DNA from: Butyricicoccus porcorum
Lineage (GTDB): Bacteria; Bacillota; Clostridia; Oscillospirales; Butyricicoccaceae
Length of the DNA: 64,000 nt
Reading direction: 5' to 3'
Assembly: GCF_002157465.1 (NCBI RefSeq)
Contig: NZ_NHOC01000004.1
Span: 144,640-208,639, forward strand
Positions 7,952-16,266 of this stretch are shown piece by piece. How positions within the stretch are numbered: the first letter of the stretch is position 1; every line of letters starts with the position of its first letter. The position numbers and the translations under genes are program-made. The notes under the pieces are model-generated. The model was not told the origin of the DNA. It was given only the letters and a program-made list of their open reading frames with translations, and searched no databases.

Positions 7952-8824
7952 GTGGGAAAATGCAATGAACCCGGTGTTCTGCTGGAATCCGACCGTTTTT
8001 TCAACACCCCCAGTGCGGCCGCAAGCCAGCTGTTTTACTATATCACGCGCTGTGGCCACTACTTCTGCACAACCGAATACAATTTCACCGATGACTCTGA
8101 GGTTGCCCGCCTGCCAAGCCACCGGAATTGCATGCTTTTTTATATCTGCTCCGGTTCGCTGTTTGTCGAAAACGCAGGTATGAGCGCCATTGTGATGCCC
8201 GGACAGGTGGCCCTGATCGACTGCACGCTGCCGCACCATTATTACGCGCGTGAGGATACGGAAGCGCTCTGGATGCATCTGGAGGGCTGCAATACAAAGG
8301 ATTTCTTCTCCTATATCCGCACGATGAACGGCGAACGGCTGGTACTGACTCCCCCGTCCTCGCACAATACCAAGACCGCCATGCTTCAGCTCATCAATGC
8401 CTTCCGCCTGCCGGGACGCATGAGCGAAGGCGAGCAGTCACAGCGCATCCACCGCCTGCTGTGCGAGCTCATTGTCGTGCCGCATTCCATGCAGCAGGAC
8501 GATGACAGCGACGCAGTCTCTCAGGTCATCGATTACATCACGCAGCACCTGTTTGAAGACCTGTCGGTCAGCGATGTGGCTGCTTCCGTCAACCTCAGCC
8601 CATCGCACCTGTCGCGTTTGTTCAAAGTACGCACAGGCTTTTCCCCGCATGAGTTTATCACGCTGCGCCGCATCGACGCCGCCAAGGAACTGCTGCTGAC
8701 CACGAAGCTGTCGGTCAAGCAGATTGCTTTCCGCGTCGGTTATCACAGCGAAGCGAATTTTATCACATCTTTTTCCGGAAAAACCGGTCTGACCCCCGCG
8801 GTCTTCCGTAAAAATCCGATTTGA
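7952..8824 (+). CDS. AraC-family transcriptional regulator
   Basis: The 290-aa protein has an N-terminal cupin-like domain (MPGQVALIDCTLPHHYY) and two C-terminal helix-turn-helix units (LSVSDVAASVNLSPSHLSRLFKVRTG and LSVKQIAFRVGYHSEANFITSFSGKTGLTPAVFR). The GTG start at 7952 is chosen because AAGGAGGA is 8 nt upstream; an upstream TTG-type start lies in the -10 box. A PfkB-type kinase starts 16 nt downstream in the same operon, so this regulator probably senses a sugar or nucleoside handled by that kinase. It is related to the AraC protein at 3.4 kb in architecture only. Confidence 0.9.
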   Translation: MGKCNEPGVLLESDRFFNTPSAAASQLFYYITRCGHYFCTTEYNFTDDSEVARLPSHRNCMLFYICSGSLFVENAGMSAIVMPGQVALIDCTLPHHYYAREDTEALWMHLEGCNTKDFFSYIRTMNGERLVLTPPSSHNTKTAMLQLINAFRLPGRMSEGEQSQRIHRLLCELIVVPHSMQQDDDSDAVSQVIDYITQHLFEDLSVSDVAASVNLSPSHLSRLFKVRTGFSPHEFITLRRIDAAKELLLTTKLSVKQIAFRVGYHSEANFITSFSGKTGLTPAVFRKNPI

Positions 8825-8840
8825 TTTGGAGGAATGCTTT

Positions 8841-9794
8841 ATGTCTGACTGCTGTGACATTGTCATTGCAGGCGCTGCCATTATCGATATCCCTGTTGTG
8901 CCAGCAGATGCATCTGTCTTCACACGGATCTCGACGCCCGCCGGACGCATTATCCTTACCTCCGGCGGTGACGCGATGAACGAAGCGCTCGTGCTGTCCC
9001 GTCTCGGCAGGCGTGTGCGGCTGGTCACCCGCATTGGATGCGATGACGCAGGCGCATATCTCAAGCGCACCTGTGCTTCTGCCGGAATCGACACACAGCA
9101 TTTTCGTGAAATGGAAGGTCTGGACACGGGTATCAATGTCGTGCTGGTCGACAACAACGGCGAACGCCGCTTTTTCACCAATCCACACGGCAGTCTGCGC
9201 GCACTGGAGGCGTGCGATATCACGCCGGAGGCGCTGGACGGGGCAAAAATCTTCTGCTTTGCGAGTATTTTTGTATTCCCGCTCATCGGTCCCGATGAGC
9301 TCGAGCAGCTGTTCCGCAGCGTGCGCGGGCGCGGGCTGATTACCTGCGCAGACATGACACTGCCCAAGCACGGCGAAACACTCGCCGACCTCGCACCTGC
9401 CCTGCGCTATCTGGACTATTTCTTCGCAAATCTCGCAGAAGCACAGCAGATCACAGGCATGACATCGCCCAGCGCTGTCGCAGACGCGCTGCTCGACACA
9501 GGCGTGCGGCATGTCATCATCAAGCTCGGCGCAAAGGGCTGCCTGATCGCTGACGAAGCCGGACAACAGCACATCCCAGCCTGCCCCACAAACTGCATCG
9601 ATACCACTGGTGCGGGTGACAACTTTGCCGCCGGCTTTCTCTCCGCCCTGCTCGATGGACACAGCTTTGCAGGCTGTGCGCGCTATGCCAACGCATGCGC
9701 TTCCGTTTCGGTGGAAACAGTCGGCGCAGCGACCGGCGTGACTGATGCCGAACAGGTTCTGCATCGATTGCGTTCCGTCTATCCGGATTGCTGA
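8841..9794 (+). CDS. PfkB-family carbohydrate kinase
   Basis: This 317-aa cytosolic kinase belongs to the ribokinase fold. Near the N-terminus TSGGDAMNEALVLSRLG is the PfkB signature 1 region, and DTTGAGDNFAAGFLSAL (about residues 250-266) is signature 2 with the catalytic Asp and anion hole. The family phosphorylates sugars, sugar phosphates or nucleosides; which one cannot be told. GGAGG at 8828-8832 points to ATG 8841 rather than the in-frame TTG upstream. It is cotranscribed with the AraC regulator. Confidence 0.92.
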   Translation: MSDCCDIVIAGAAIIDIPVVPADASVFTRISTPAGRIILTSGGDAMNEALVLSRLGRRVRLVTRIGCDDAGAYLKRTCASAGIDTQHFREMEGLDTGINVVLVDNNGERRFFTNPHGSLRALEACDITPEALDGAKIFCFASIFVFPLIGPDELEQLFRSVRGRGLITCADMTLPKHGETLADLAPALRYLDYFFANLAEAQQITGMTSPSAVADALLDTGVRHVIIKLGAKGCLIADEAGQQHIPACPTNCIDTTGAGDNFAAGFLSALLDGHSFAGCARYANACASVSVETVGAATGVTDAEQVLHRLRSVYPDC

Positions 9795-9859
9795 ACATAC
9801 CGGAATTTGACAATTCTGTCTTTTTATCGCAGACAATCCGCGAACAGCTTGTGCAAAAT

Positions 9860-9886
9860 GCCCCGAATCGGTTGCAGATTCGGGGC
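9860..9886 (+). terminator. Terminator-like hairpin after pfkB gene
   Basis: GCCCCGAATC (9860-9869) and GATTCGGGGC (9877-9886) form a perfect 10-bp stem. The T run is weak on the plus strand. The -35 box of the next gene lies inside the hairpin. Confidence 0.55.
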
Positions 9887-9900
9887 GTTCATGCTATAAT
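9872..9900 (+). promoter_or_regulatory. Promoter of the 177-aa membrane protein gene
   Basis: TTGCAG (9872-9877) and TATAAT (9895-9900) with a 17-nt spacer, overlapping the preceding hairpin. Confidence 0.7.
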
Positions 9901-9982
9901 ATATCGCAATATCGCAATCGGTTGCTCCAGGGACGCGGAAATGCCGCCGCATTCTCTGAAATCCATTAGGAAGAGTGAGTGT

Positions 9983-10516
9983 ATGAGTTTCTTTAACCAG
10001 TTGAAAGACGAAATAAACGACCGCAACATTGACAAATCGAAAATTCATCCGGTATCCGACGAGCCGGAGGAGACCGAAGTCCAGCCGGAACCGGTCAAAG
10101 AGCCGGAAACCGATCCGGACTATCCGGTACATCCGGATTACATCGCGCTGAAGCCCAATTTTACCGAACGTCAGCTGTGGCGCATGCCCGCCATCCGTTT
10201 TTATATGGCCATTATCGGCTTCTGTGCCGGTATGGTTGTATTCGGTGTCATCAACCAGGTATTTGCCCTCGGCATGATAAAGGGCTCTGTCGGCTGGTAC
10301 CAGCTGTTTGGCGCCGCCATCGGTTTCCTGTTCAGCCGGGAATATCTCGAACCGCACTGGAAAATCCCGTTCGCCCAGGGCACGCCGGAGCAGAAAAAAG
10401 CGGCTGCCGAAGCCTATGTTGCAGAAATGGACGCACTGGATGAACACATCAAGGAACTGCGCAGAATGCGCGGCGTGGAGGAAAATGAAGAAGACAATTC
10501 TTCTGAGTCCTTATAA
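9983..10516 (+). CDS. Small membrane protein of unknown function
   Basis: The 177-aa protein starts with a charged region rich in Glu and Pro (residues 1-60, several EPE/PEP steps), then has two probable membrane helices (about 75-97 and 102-120), and ends in a charged, coiled-coil-prone tail (EQKKAAAEAYVAEMDALDEH). ATG 9983 follows AGGAAGAG at 9968-9975. It has its own promoter and terminator. I do not recognise the family; the layout suggests a bitopic or hairpin protein with cytosolic tails. Confidence 0.7.
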   Translation: MSFFNQLKDEINDRNIDKSKIHPVSDEPEETEVQPEPVKEPETDPDYPVHPDYIALKPNFTERQLWRMPAIRFYMAIIGFCAGMVVFGVINQVFALGMIKGSVGWYQLFGAAIGFLFSREYLEPHWKIPFAQGTPEQKKAAAEAYVAEMDALDEHIKELRRMRGVEENEEDNSSESL

Positions 10517-10521
10517 AAGAA

Positions 10522-10558
10522 AAATTCCGCCATTGCTTGCACAATGGCGGAATTTTTT
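10522..10558. terminator. Strong bidirectional terminator
   Basis: AAATTCCGCCATTG (10522-10535) pairs perfectly with CAATGGCGGAATTT (10542-10555). A and T runs on both flanks let it end the membrane-protein gene (plus) and the candidate RNA from 10780 (minus). Confidence 0.92.
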
Positions 10559-10780
10559 GTGGGTACGCTGCAATCGAGAGTCAGAGAGAATTGATCTGTT
10601 CTTTCATAACAACAAGGATAAGGAGAGAAGAGAGAATTATTTCAACATTCAGCGAACAGTTCTCCCGACGCTTATGTACCCTGCGGCCCCCACCGCATTT
10701 ATCAGAATATAGTAGAAAAGGAAGGTAAAAGAAAGGATGTTTTTGAAGGGCTTTCTGTGTGTGTGTTGTTCCCTTCAACG
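10522..10780 (-). ncRNA. Candidate noncoding RNA
   Basis: On the minus strand a promoter (TTGCGT 10814..10809, 16 nt, TATAAT 10792..10787) predicts a transcript from about 10780 that ends at the strong terminator at 10558-10522, about 260 nt. No ORF with a ribosome site is present. The 5' end forms an 8-bp hairpin (TTGAAGGG with CCCTTCAA), and GGGTAC near the middle can close with GTACCC near the 3' end around further stems (GAACAG/CTGTTC). The size and closed-stem shape recall 6S-like RNAs, but I could not match a known family. Confidence 0.4.
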
Positions 10781-10814
10781 ATCTTTATTATAGTCATTTA
10801 CGACAAAAACGCAA

Positions 10815-11102
10815 CAGATGAATTGTTCAATATTACGAACCCAAAGACAATTGTATTTGGCAAGTGTGCATATCATGTCGAAAACACGGCGTAAATTGTT
10901 CTTCACTGTTGTTACAATATACAAATATTTTTGTCAAAATTTCAACAAAAGCCAAAAAATCACGTGATGTATGCCTGTTTTTGTGCCGGATTTTGTGCAT
11001 TTTTGATTTTCGGACACGAAAATTTTTTCTCAATTCCTTGTTTTTTGCGGTACTCCTGTAAAAAGAAGCTATCGAACTCACGAAATCAGAAAGGATGTTA
11101 CT
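10815..11102. other. AT-rich intergenic region upstream of crcB
   Basis: About 290 nt with no ORF. I looked for the fluoride riboswitch motif expected before crcB and did not find one. No confident promoter pair is visible toward crcB. Confidence 0.4.
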
Positions 11103-11477
11103 ATGTATTTACAGATCGGGCTGTGCGGTGCGCTGGGCGCCGTCAGCCGGTACGCCATTTCCTGCTGGGTCGGAACGCATCCGTTCCCACTTTCCACCCT
11201 CATTGTCAATCTGGCCGGCTGCTTTGCACTTGCGCTGGTGAACAATCTGTCAGGTGTCCCGCAGAAGGTCAGAACCGCTGTCGGAACGGGCTTCATCGGC
11301 GCATTTACCACGTTCTCGACGTTTTCAAAGGAAAACGCCGTGCTGCTGCTCGGGCACAACTATATCCTGCTCGCCCTGAATATCGCAGTCAGTATGCTCG
11401 GCGGTCTGTGCGCGGCCTATGTAGGCACACGCTGTGGGCTGATGCTGTGCGCGCGCGCAAAGGAGGGCAAACAATGA
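11103..11477 (+). CDS. crcB: Fluoride exporter subunit, FluC/CrcB family (first copy)
   Basis: This 124-aa membrane protein has four hydrophobic helices and the CrcB motifs GCGALGAVSRY (helix 1), PLSTLIVNLAGCF (helix 2, with the conserved Asn) and GTGFIGAFTTFSTF (helix 3 break with the Phe-box). It exports F- from the cytoplasm. AGAAAGGATG precedes the ATG. The TGA overlaps the ATG of the second copy, indicating paired subunits. Fluc channels are dual-topology dimers; adjacent pairs are known to form heterodimers in some Firmicutes. Confidence 0.93.
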   Translation: MYLQIGLCGALGAVSRYAISCWVGTHPFPLSTLIVNLAGCFALALVNNLSGVPQKVRTAVGTGFIGAFTTFSTFSKENAVLLLGHNYILLALNIAVSMLGGLCAAYVGTRCGLMLCARAKEGKQ

Positions 11478-11842
11478 CACCGGCATGTATTCTTTCTGTC
11501 GCACTGGGCGGCGGTATGGGCGCTGTCTGCCGCGCGGCTTGCTCTCATTTCATCAAAGCGTATTGGCATGGCAGCTTTCCGCTCGCCACGTTCTGTATCA
11601 ACCTGCTCGGCAGCTTTGTGCTCGGCATTCTGGGTGCATGGAGCCTGTCTGCCCAGCTGTATGCGCTGCTCGGCACCGGCTTTCTCGGCGGCTTTACAAC
11701 ATTTTCCACACTGCATGTGGAAGCGCTGAATCTATTGCGCGGCAAACTTCCTGCTGTCGGCATGGGGTATCTGTGCGCAAGTTATCTCTGCGGCATCGCC
11801 GCAGCTGTTGCGGGGCTTGCACTGGGCATGCAGTGCCTGTAA
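11474..11842 (+). CDS. crcB: Fluoride exporter subunit, FluC/CrcB family (second copy)
   Basis: The 122-aa protein has the same four-helix plan: GGGMGAVCRAACS, FPLATFCINLLGS and GTGFLGGFTTFSTLHVEA. It begins 4 nt inside the first copy (ATGA) with AGGAGGG upstream. The two copies are clearly diverged and differ in charged loop residues, consistent with opposite fixed topologies in a heterodimer. The gene ends only 6 nt from the convergent truA stop, with no room for a terminator. Confidence 0.93.
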   Translation: MTPACILSVALGGGMGAVCRAACSHFIKAYWHGSFPLATFCINLLGSFVLGILGAWSLSAQLYALLGTGFLGGFTTFSTLHVEALNLLRGKLPAVGMGYLCASYLCGIAAAVAGLALGMQCL

Positions 11843-11848
11843 ACGCCA

Positions 11849-12589
11849 TCAGTAAAAAATTTCCTCCAGCATCAGGCCTTGCGGCGGCATGGTCATGCCC
11901 GCCTGCTGGCGGTCACGGCTGATTAAAATGTCCGGCATGGACTGAGGGGCGCGTTTGCCTTCCCCGACTTCTACGAGCGTTCCGACGAGAATGCGAACCA
12001 TATTATACAAAAATCCTGTGCCCTGTACGGAGATCCAGAGCTCCTGTCCCTTCCGTTCGATTTCCAGTGCGGTAATCGTGCGCACAGTGGATTTCTTAAA
12101 CCGCTTGTTGACGGAGGAAAACGCGCGGTAATCATGCGTCCCGATGAGATATGCTGCGGCCTCCCGCATGGCAGACTCATCCAGCCGGTTGTCCCACGCA
12201 CATACATAGCTGCGTGTGAACACATCCGGCACGCCGCTGTCACACAGTCGGTAGCAATACCGCTTTCCCTTTGCATTCAGTCGCGCATGAAATCGCTCCG
12301 GCATTTCCGCACATGCAGTTATGGCAATATCCGCCGGAAGGTATTGGTTCAGATATGCCATAATTTCTGCGGCAGTTTTATCGGTATTCATCTTTCCATT
12401 TGCAACCTGTGCCCGCGCATGCACTCCCGCATCTGTGCGTCCTGCGCCGTTGATCTCCACGGCATGCCCGGTCATACGGCTCAGAATCTGCTCTATTTTT
12501 CCCTGTACGGTTTTGTCCGTATTCCCCTGCCGCTGCCAGCCGCTGTATCTCTTGCCGTCGTATTGTACGGTCAAGCGAAAATTCTTCAT
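11849..12589 (-). CDS. truA: tRNA pseudouridine(38-40) synthase TruA
   Basis: The 246-aa enzyme makes pseudouridine in the anticodon arm. It shows the N-terminal QYDGKRYSGWQRQ block, the catalytic GAGRTDAGVHA (Asp about residue 52) and the C-terminal GTGFLYNMVRILVGTLVEVG motif. ATG 12589 has GGAGGAG upstream; the longer in-frame extension has no family similarity. The gene is convergent with and almost touching crcB. No nearby partner genes. Confidence 0.96.
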   Translation of the reverse strand: MKNFRLTVQYDGKRYSGWQRQGNTDKTVQGKIEQILSRMTGHAVEINGAGRTDAGVHARAQVANGKMNTDKTAAEIMAYLNQYLPADIAITACAEMPERFHARLNAKGKRYCYRLCDSGVPDVFTRSYVCAWDNRLDESAMREAAAYLIGTHDYRAFSSVNKRFKKSTVRTITALEIERKGQELWISVQGTGFLYNMVRILVGTLVEVGEGKRAPQSMPDILISRDRQQAGMTMPPQGLMLEEIFY

Positions 12590-12776
12590 GTTTGTGCTCC
12601 TCCTGCGTTCTTTCTGTTCTGATTGTATCATATCATAAAACGGATATCCTGCAACAGAAAACTGTTTCGCAATACGCAAAAAGTGGTATTTTACTCCGTC
12701 ATGCCTGCACTTTTTCTTCTTGTATGTTATTTTAAGCAGCAATTTACAAATTATTAACAAAATTTCTGAATTTTTC

Positions 12777-12805
12777 TTGAAATCATCCTGCAAATACGGT
12801 ATGAT
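12777..12805 (+). promoter_or_regulatory. Promoter of the AGCS symporter gene
   Basis: TTGAAA (12777-12782) and TATGAT (12800-12805) with a 17-nt spacer; start near 12812. Confidence 0.75.
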
Positions 12806-12830
12806 AAGAATAACCTACCAAGTGCATGAT

Positions 12831-12882
12831 TGCAGACAGACAATGGCGTCTCGTTCCCGCTATTTGTATGTCTGCATTTTTT
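12831..12882 (+). terminator. Attenuator-like hairpin in symporter leader
   Basis: TGCAGACA (12831-12838) pairs with TGTCTGCA (12869-12876), followed by TTTTTT (12877-12882). The 30-nt loop can add inner pairs. It sits between the promoter and the start codon at 12911. The rest of the 12590-12910 stretch is an AT-rich truA upstream region without a gene. Confidence 0.65.
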
Positions 12883-12910
12883 GTACGCTTATGAAGGGAG
12901 TTAAAAAACT

Positions 12911-14335
12911 ATGGAAACATTTTCAAACATTGTCTCCGCTGTAGACAGCTTTGTCTGGGGTCCGGTCATGCTGATCCTGCTGGTCGGCACCGGTATTTTC
13001 CTGACAGTCCGCATCGGTTTCCGCACCTGGCTCAATCTGCCCTATGCACTGAAATCCGTCCTGAGCAAGGAAGCCAGAACGACAAACCGCGGTACCGGTG
13101 ATATCTCACCGTTCGCTGCACTGATGACGGCGCTTGCCGCTACCATCGGTACCGGCAACATCGTCGGCGTTGCAACTGCTCTTGTCAGCGGCGGCCCGGG
13201 TGCTCTGGTTTGGATGGAAATTTCCGCAATCTTCGGCCTGACCAGCAAGTTCTCCGAGTGTATGCTCGCCATCAAGTACCGCACAGTAAACGATCAGGGC
13301 GAAATGCTCGGCGGCCCGATGACCACGATGAAGCGCGGCTTCAAGAATAAAACCGTTGGTGCTGTTCTGGCCATGCTGTTCGCAATCTTCGCTGTCATCG
13401 CATCGTTTGGCATTGGCAACATGACGCAGGCAAACTCCATTTCCTCCGCCCTGAAGAACACCTTCTCCGTTCCGACCTGGGTTACCGGCGCACTGATTAC
13501 CGTTCTGGTTCTGATTATCCTGCTCGGCGGCATCACCCGCCTGTCCAAGGTTTCCTCTGTCATCGTACCGATTATGGCGGTTTTCTATCTGATTTTCGGT
13601 ATCATTGTTATCATTGGCAATATCACCCAGATCCCGGCAGCCATTGTTCTGATGTTCAAGTGTGCCTTTACACCGGGCGCTGTCACCGGCGGTGTACTCG
13701 GTACGATTGTTTCCGGCATGATGAATTCCATGCGTTACGGTGTTGCCCGCGGCGTATTCTCCAATGAGGCCGGCATGGGCTCGGCAGCAATCACCGCAGC
13801 GGCTGCCACCACGGATGATCCGGTGCGTCAGGGCTATATCAACATGACGGGTACCTTCTTTGACACCATCGTTATCTGCACCGTCACCGGCCTTGCGATT
13901 TGCAGCTCCGGTGTTCTGGGTACGATTGATCCAGCTACCGGCGAACTGCTCACCGGTTCTGCACTGACCATCGCAGCCTTTGAATCCGTTCTGGGTACCT
14001 TCGGCGGCTGGATGGTTACCATCGGCATCGTCCTGTTCGCCTTCTCGACCATTCTGGGCTGGGAGTACCACGGCGAAAAGGCACTGGAATACATCGTCAG
14101 AAAGCCGTCTATCTGCATGGCTTACCGTGTTATCTTTGCACTTATCGCTTTTGTCGGTGCAACGACTTCCCTCGATCTGGTCTGGAACCTGTCCGATATC
14201 GCAAATGCGCTGATGGCAATCCCGAACCTGATCTCCCTGCTTGCACTGTCCGGTGTCATTGCCAAGGAGGTCAAGCGCTTCCAACCGACCATTGACGCGG
14301 AGCGCGCAGCCAAAAAGACCGCAAAAACAAGATAA
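12911..14335 (+). CDS. Alanine/glycine:cation symporter (AGCS family)
   Basis: The 474-aa integral membrane protein has about 11 helices. Family marks include GTGNIVGVATALVSGGPGALVWME (residues about 75-98) and GVARGVFSNEAGMGSAAITAAAATTDDPVRQGY (about 275-307), which carry the Na+ and amino-acid sites. It imports alanine or glycine with Na+. GAAGGGAG lies 10 nt before the ATG. It has its own promoter, leader hairpin and terminator. Substrate choice between Ala, Gly and Ser/Gln-like is not decided by what is visible. Confidence 0.95.
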   Translation: METFSNIVSAVDSFVWGPVMLILLVGTGIFLTVRIGFRTWLNLPYALKSVLSKEARTTNRGTGDISPFAALMTALAATIGTGNIVGVATALVSGGPGALVWMEISAIFGLTSKFSECMLAIKYRTVNDQGEMLGGPMTTMKRGFKNKTVGAVLAMLFAIFAVIASFGIGNMTQANSISSALKNTFSVPTWVTGALITVLVLIILLGGITRLSKVSSVIVPIMAVFYLIFGIIVIIGNITQIPAAIVLMFKCAFTPGAVTGGVLGTIVSGMMNSMRYGVARGVFSNEAGMGSAAITAAAATTDDPVRQGYINMTGTFFDTIVICTVTGLAICSSGVLGTIDPATGELLTGSALTIAAFESVLGTFGGWMVTIGIVLFAFSTILGWEYHGEKALEYIVRKPSICMAYRVIFALIAFVGATTSLDLVWNLSDIANALMAIPNLISLLALSGVIAKEVKRFQPTIDAERAAKKTAKTR

Positions 14336-14360
14336 GTTGCTTCCTCAGGAACGACATTTG

Positions 14361-14394
14361 CCCTTCCCTGCATCCACTGCGGGGGAGGGTTTTC
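14361..14394 (+). terminator. Terminator of AGCS symporter gene
   Basis: CCCTTCCCTGCA (from 14361) pairs imperfectly with TGCGGGGGAGGG (ends 14389), followed by TTTTC. Confidence 0.75.
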
Positions 14395-14452
14395 TTGTTC
14401 TGCCGGATATGCTACAATAAAAGAAAAAAACAACTTCAGGAGCTATTCTTTT

Positions 14453-15229
14453 ATGATTCGATTACTTGCAAGCGATATCGACGGTACGCTGATGCGCGAA
14501 GGCGAATATGCGATCCCGCCCGCCCTGTTTCCGCTCATCCGCGAGCTGCGTGCACGCGGGGTCTATTTTGCCGCATGCAGCGGCAGACAATACAGCAATC
14601 TCCGTCATCTGTTCGCACCGGTTGCCGATGAAATCGGCTATATTTGTGAAAACGGCAGTCTTGTTGTTTGGCAGGGAGAAATTCTCTCGAAGGAAACCAT
14701 TGACCGCACCATTGGACAAGCATTGATGCGGAAGATTCTTGCACAGCCGGACAGCGAAGCGCTGCTCTCCGGCGTGCACACCTGCTATACCCAGCCAAAC
14801 AACCCGGACTTTGTCACCCACCTGCGCGATTATGTGGGCAACGACACAACCGTTGTCGATGATATCTGTGCGGTTGAAGAGCCGTTCATCAAAATTTCTC
14901 TCTATCGCAAACGCGGTGTGGACGCTGCGCTCGCGTCGCAGTTCACCGAATTTGCCCCATACCTCGTCCCGGCTGTGGGGCGCAGCAGCTGGATGGATTT
15001 TCTGCGCGAAGGCTGCGGCAAGGGCACGGCATTAGATGTGCTGTGCACCCACCTGCATGTAGCGCAGAGCGAATGCGTTGCCTTCGGCGACAACGAAAAT
15101 GACCTCCCGCTTGTCGGCCACACGGGCACGCTGTACGCGATGGCGGACGGACATCCGGCACTGATTGCGCAGGCGGACAAAACGACGATGGATGTCGTGG
15201 AGGAAATCCGCACATTATTCTCAATATAA
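14453..15229 (+). CDS. Cof-type HAD-superfamily phosphatase
   Basis: The 258-aa protein starts with the HAD motif I, LLASDIDGTL (nucleophile Asp8). ACSGRQ is motif II, K in GKGTALDVL is motif III, and FGDNENDLPL is motif IV. The C2 cap lies between motifs II and III, as in Cof/YidA sugar phosphate or FMN phosphatases. CAGGAG precedes the ATG, and an extended -10 (TGCTACAAT) lies just upstream. The substrate is unknown; members often act broadly on small phosphorylated metabolites. Confidence 0.92.
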   Translation: MIRLLASDIDGTLMREGEYAIPPALFPLIRELRARGVYFAACSGRQYSNLRHLFAPVADEIGYICENGSLVVWQGEILSKETIDRTIGQALMRKILAQPDSEALLSGVHTCYTQPNNPDFVTHLRDYVGNDTTVVDDICAVEEPFIKISLYRKRGVDAALASQFTEFAPYLVPAVGRSSWMDFLREGCGKGTALDVLCTHLHVAQSECVAFGDNENDLPLVGHTGTLYAMADGHPALIAQADKTTMDVVEEIRTLFSI

Positions 15230-15235
15230 TAACGA

Positions 15236-15278
15236 AAGCTCCCCTGTTCGCCGCAAAAAGCGGCTGGCAGGGGAGTTT
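15236..15278. terminator. Bidirectional terminator
   Basis: CTCCCCTG (15239-15246) and CAGGGGAG (15268-15275) enclose CGCCGC/GCGGC. It lies between the HAD gene and the convergent lipoprotein gene. Confidence 0.8.
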
Positions 15279-15294
15279 CCGATTTTCTCTTTAA

Positions 15295-15720
15295 TCATGT
15301 ATAACCTTCCACGTGTATGATCCAGTTTCCATTTTCATCCTGTGTCAGAATCCATTCAAAAAAGTCATACGTCTTACCAGATTTCAAAAATTCAAAATCG
15401 TTGTTTCCTTCTTCGCTATTTACATCAAAGACTGTTCCAAGAAGCATTGCCCTGTCGGCATCAAACTGTTCTGCCCAGTCTTCTCCCTGCATTTCATTGA
15501 TTTCCTCGTCATACGTTACCTTGGTCAGCGTACATCCCTTCATATCTTCTTCAAAATAAGCAATCACAGCGTCCATTGCAACATCAATTTCCTCCGCACT
15601 GTATATTGATGAATCGGAAAAAGATTTTTCTACTGTACTGGCTGATTCCCTGCTTCCGCACGCACCTAGTAAAATACCTGCAATAAGCAATCCCACGCAC
15701 GCCAAAACTTTCCTTTTCAT
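15295..15720 (-). CDS. Small lipoprotein of unknown function
   Basis: The 141-aa protein has a lipoprotein signal (MKRKVLACVGLLIAGILLGAC, lipobox LGAC with the acylated Cys near residue 21) and an acidic mature part (YSAEEIDVAMDAVIAYFEEDMKGCTLTKVTYDEE). AAGGAG is 7 nt before ATG 15720, while the upstream ATG is too close. It resembles small exported proteins I recall from Clostridia, with no known function. It is probably anchored on the outer face of the membrane. The gene stands alone. Confidence 0.75.
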   Translation of the reverse strand: MKRKVLACVGLLIAGILLGACGSRESASTVEKSFSDSSIYSAEEIDVAMDAVIAYFEEDMKGCTLTKVTYDEEINEMQGEDWAEQFDADRAMLLGTVFDVNSEEGNNDFEFLKSGKTYDFFEWILTQDENGNWIIHVEGYT

Positions 15721-15837
15721 ATACATGCTCCTTAAATATTTTTTATTGAAAATATTTTATCACGATTTTATATATTTGTCAATGAAAAATATTATTTATC
15801 AAAAATTCCCGCTGGTTTTGCCAAGCAGGAATTTCTA

Positions 15838-16266
15838 TTATGAAATTTTCCCGTTTTTGCTGCATGAGAGGGTTAACCGAACTGTTTTTTCTGTTTCTCC
15901 ATTGGAAAACACTGCCTTTGCATGTTTTCCGTCAAAGCTGTCCTCCTGTTTCTCCCAGCCCTCTGAGACATAAAACATAGTAAAGTGTCCTGTGTCCTCT
16001 GCTTTTGTTCCGTCATAAACATATCGTGTCTTGATGATATAGGAAAACAGGACGTTTCCCTGCGGATCATAATAGGTAAACTGTTTTGATCCCATGACCA
16101 TCTCTGTCCAATCCTTTGCCCGTTCTTCTGTGCCTGTTACCTCCGCATAGGAGCCATCGAAATATTGGACAGCTCTGGTTTCCGTATCACTGGCTGACGC
16201 AGCTACGCTGCTGCACAGACAAAGAATGCACAACAGGGAAAGGATTCTTTTTGCTCTATGTATCAT
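15838..16266 (-). CDS. Small exported protein of unknown function
   Basis: The 142-aa product has a Sec signal (basic MIHRAKR, hydrophobic LSLLCILCLCSSV, cut after ASA or ASD) and a compact mature domain rich in beta-prone segments (QFTYYDPQGNVLFSYIIKTRYVYDG). Its ATG overlaps the stop of the preceding DUF1700-like gene, making a PadR/membrane protein/exported protein operon. I do not recognise a catalytic motif. Confidence 0.75.
   Translation of the reverse strand: MIHRAKRILSLLCILCLCSSVAASASDTETRAVQYFDGSYAEVTGTEERAKDWTEMVMGSKQFTYYDPQGNVLFSYIIKTRYVYDGTKAEDTGHFTMFYVSEGWEKQEDSFDGKHAKAVFSNGETEKTVRLTLSCSKNGKIS

Noticed and set aside
10581-10778. 65-codon minus-strand frame in the candidate RNA
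   Set aside because: It starts at TTG inside a hairpin at the 5' end of the transcript, with no ribosome site and low-complexity sequence.
10815-11102. Fluoride riboswitch before crcB
   Set aside because: Expected from gene context but I could not find the conserved aptamer segments on the plus strand.
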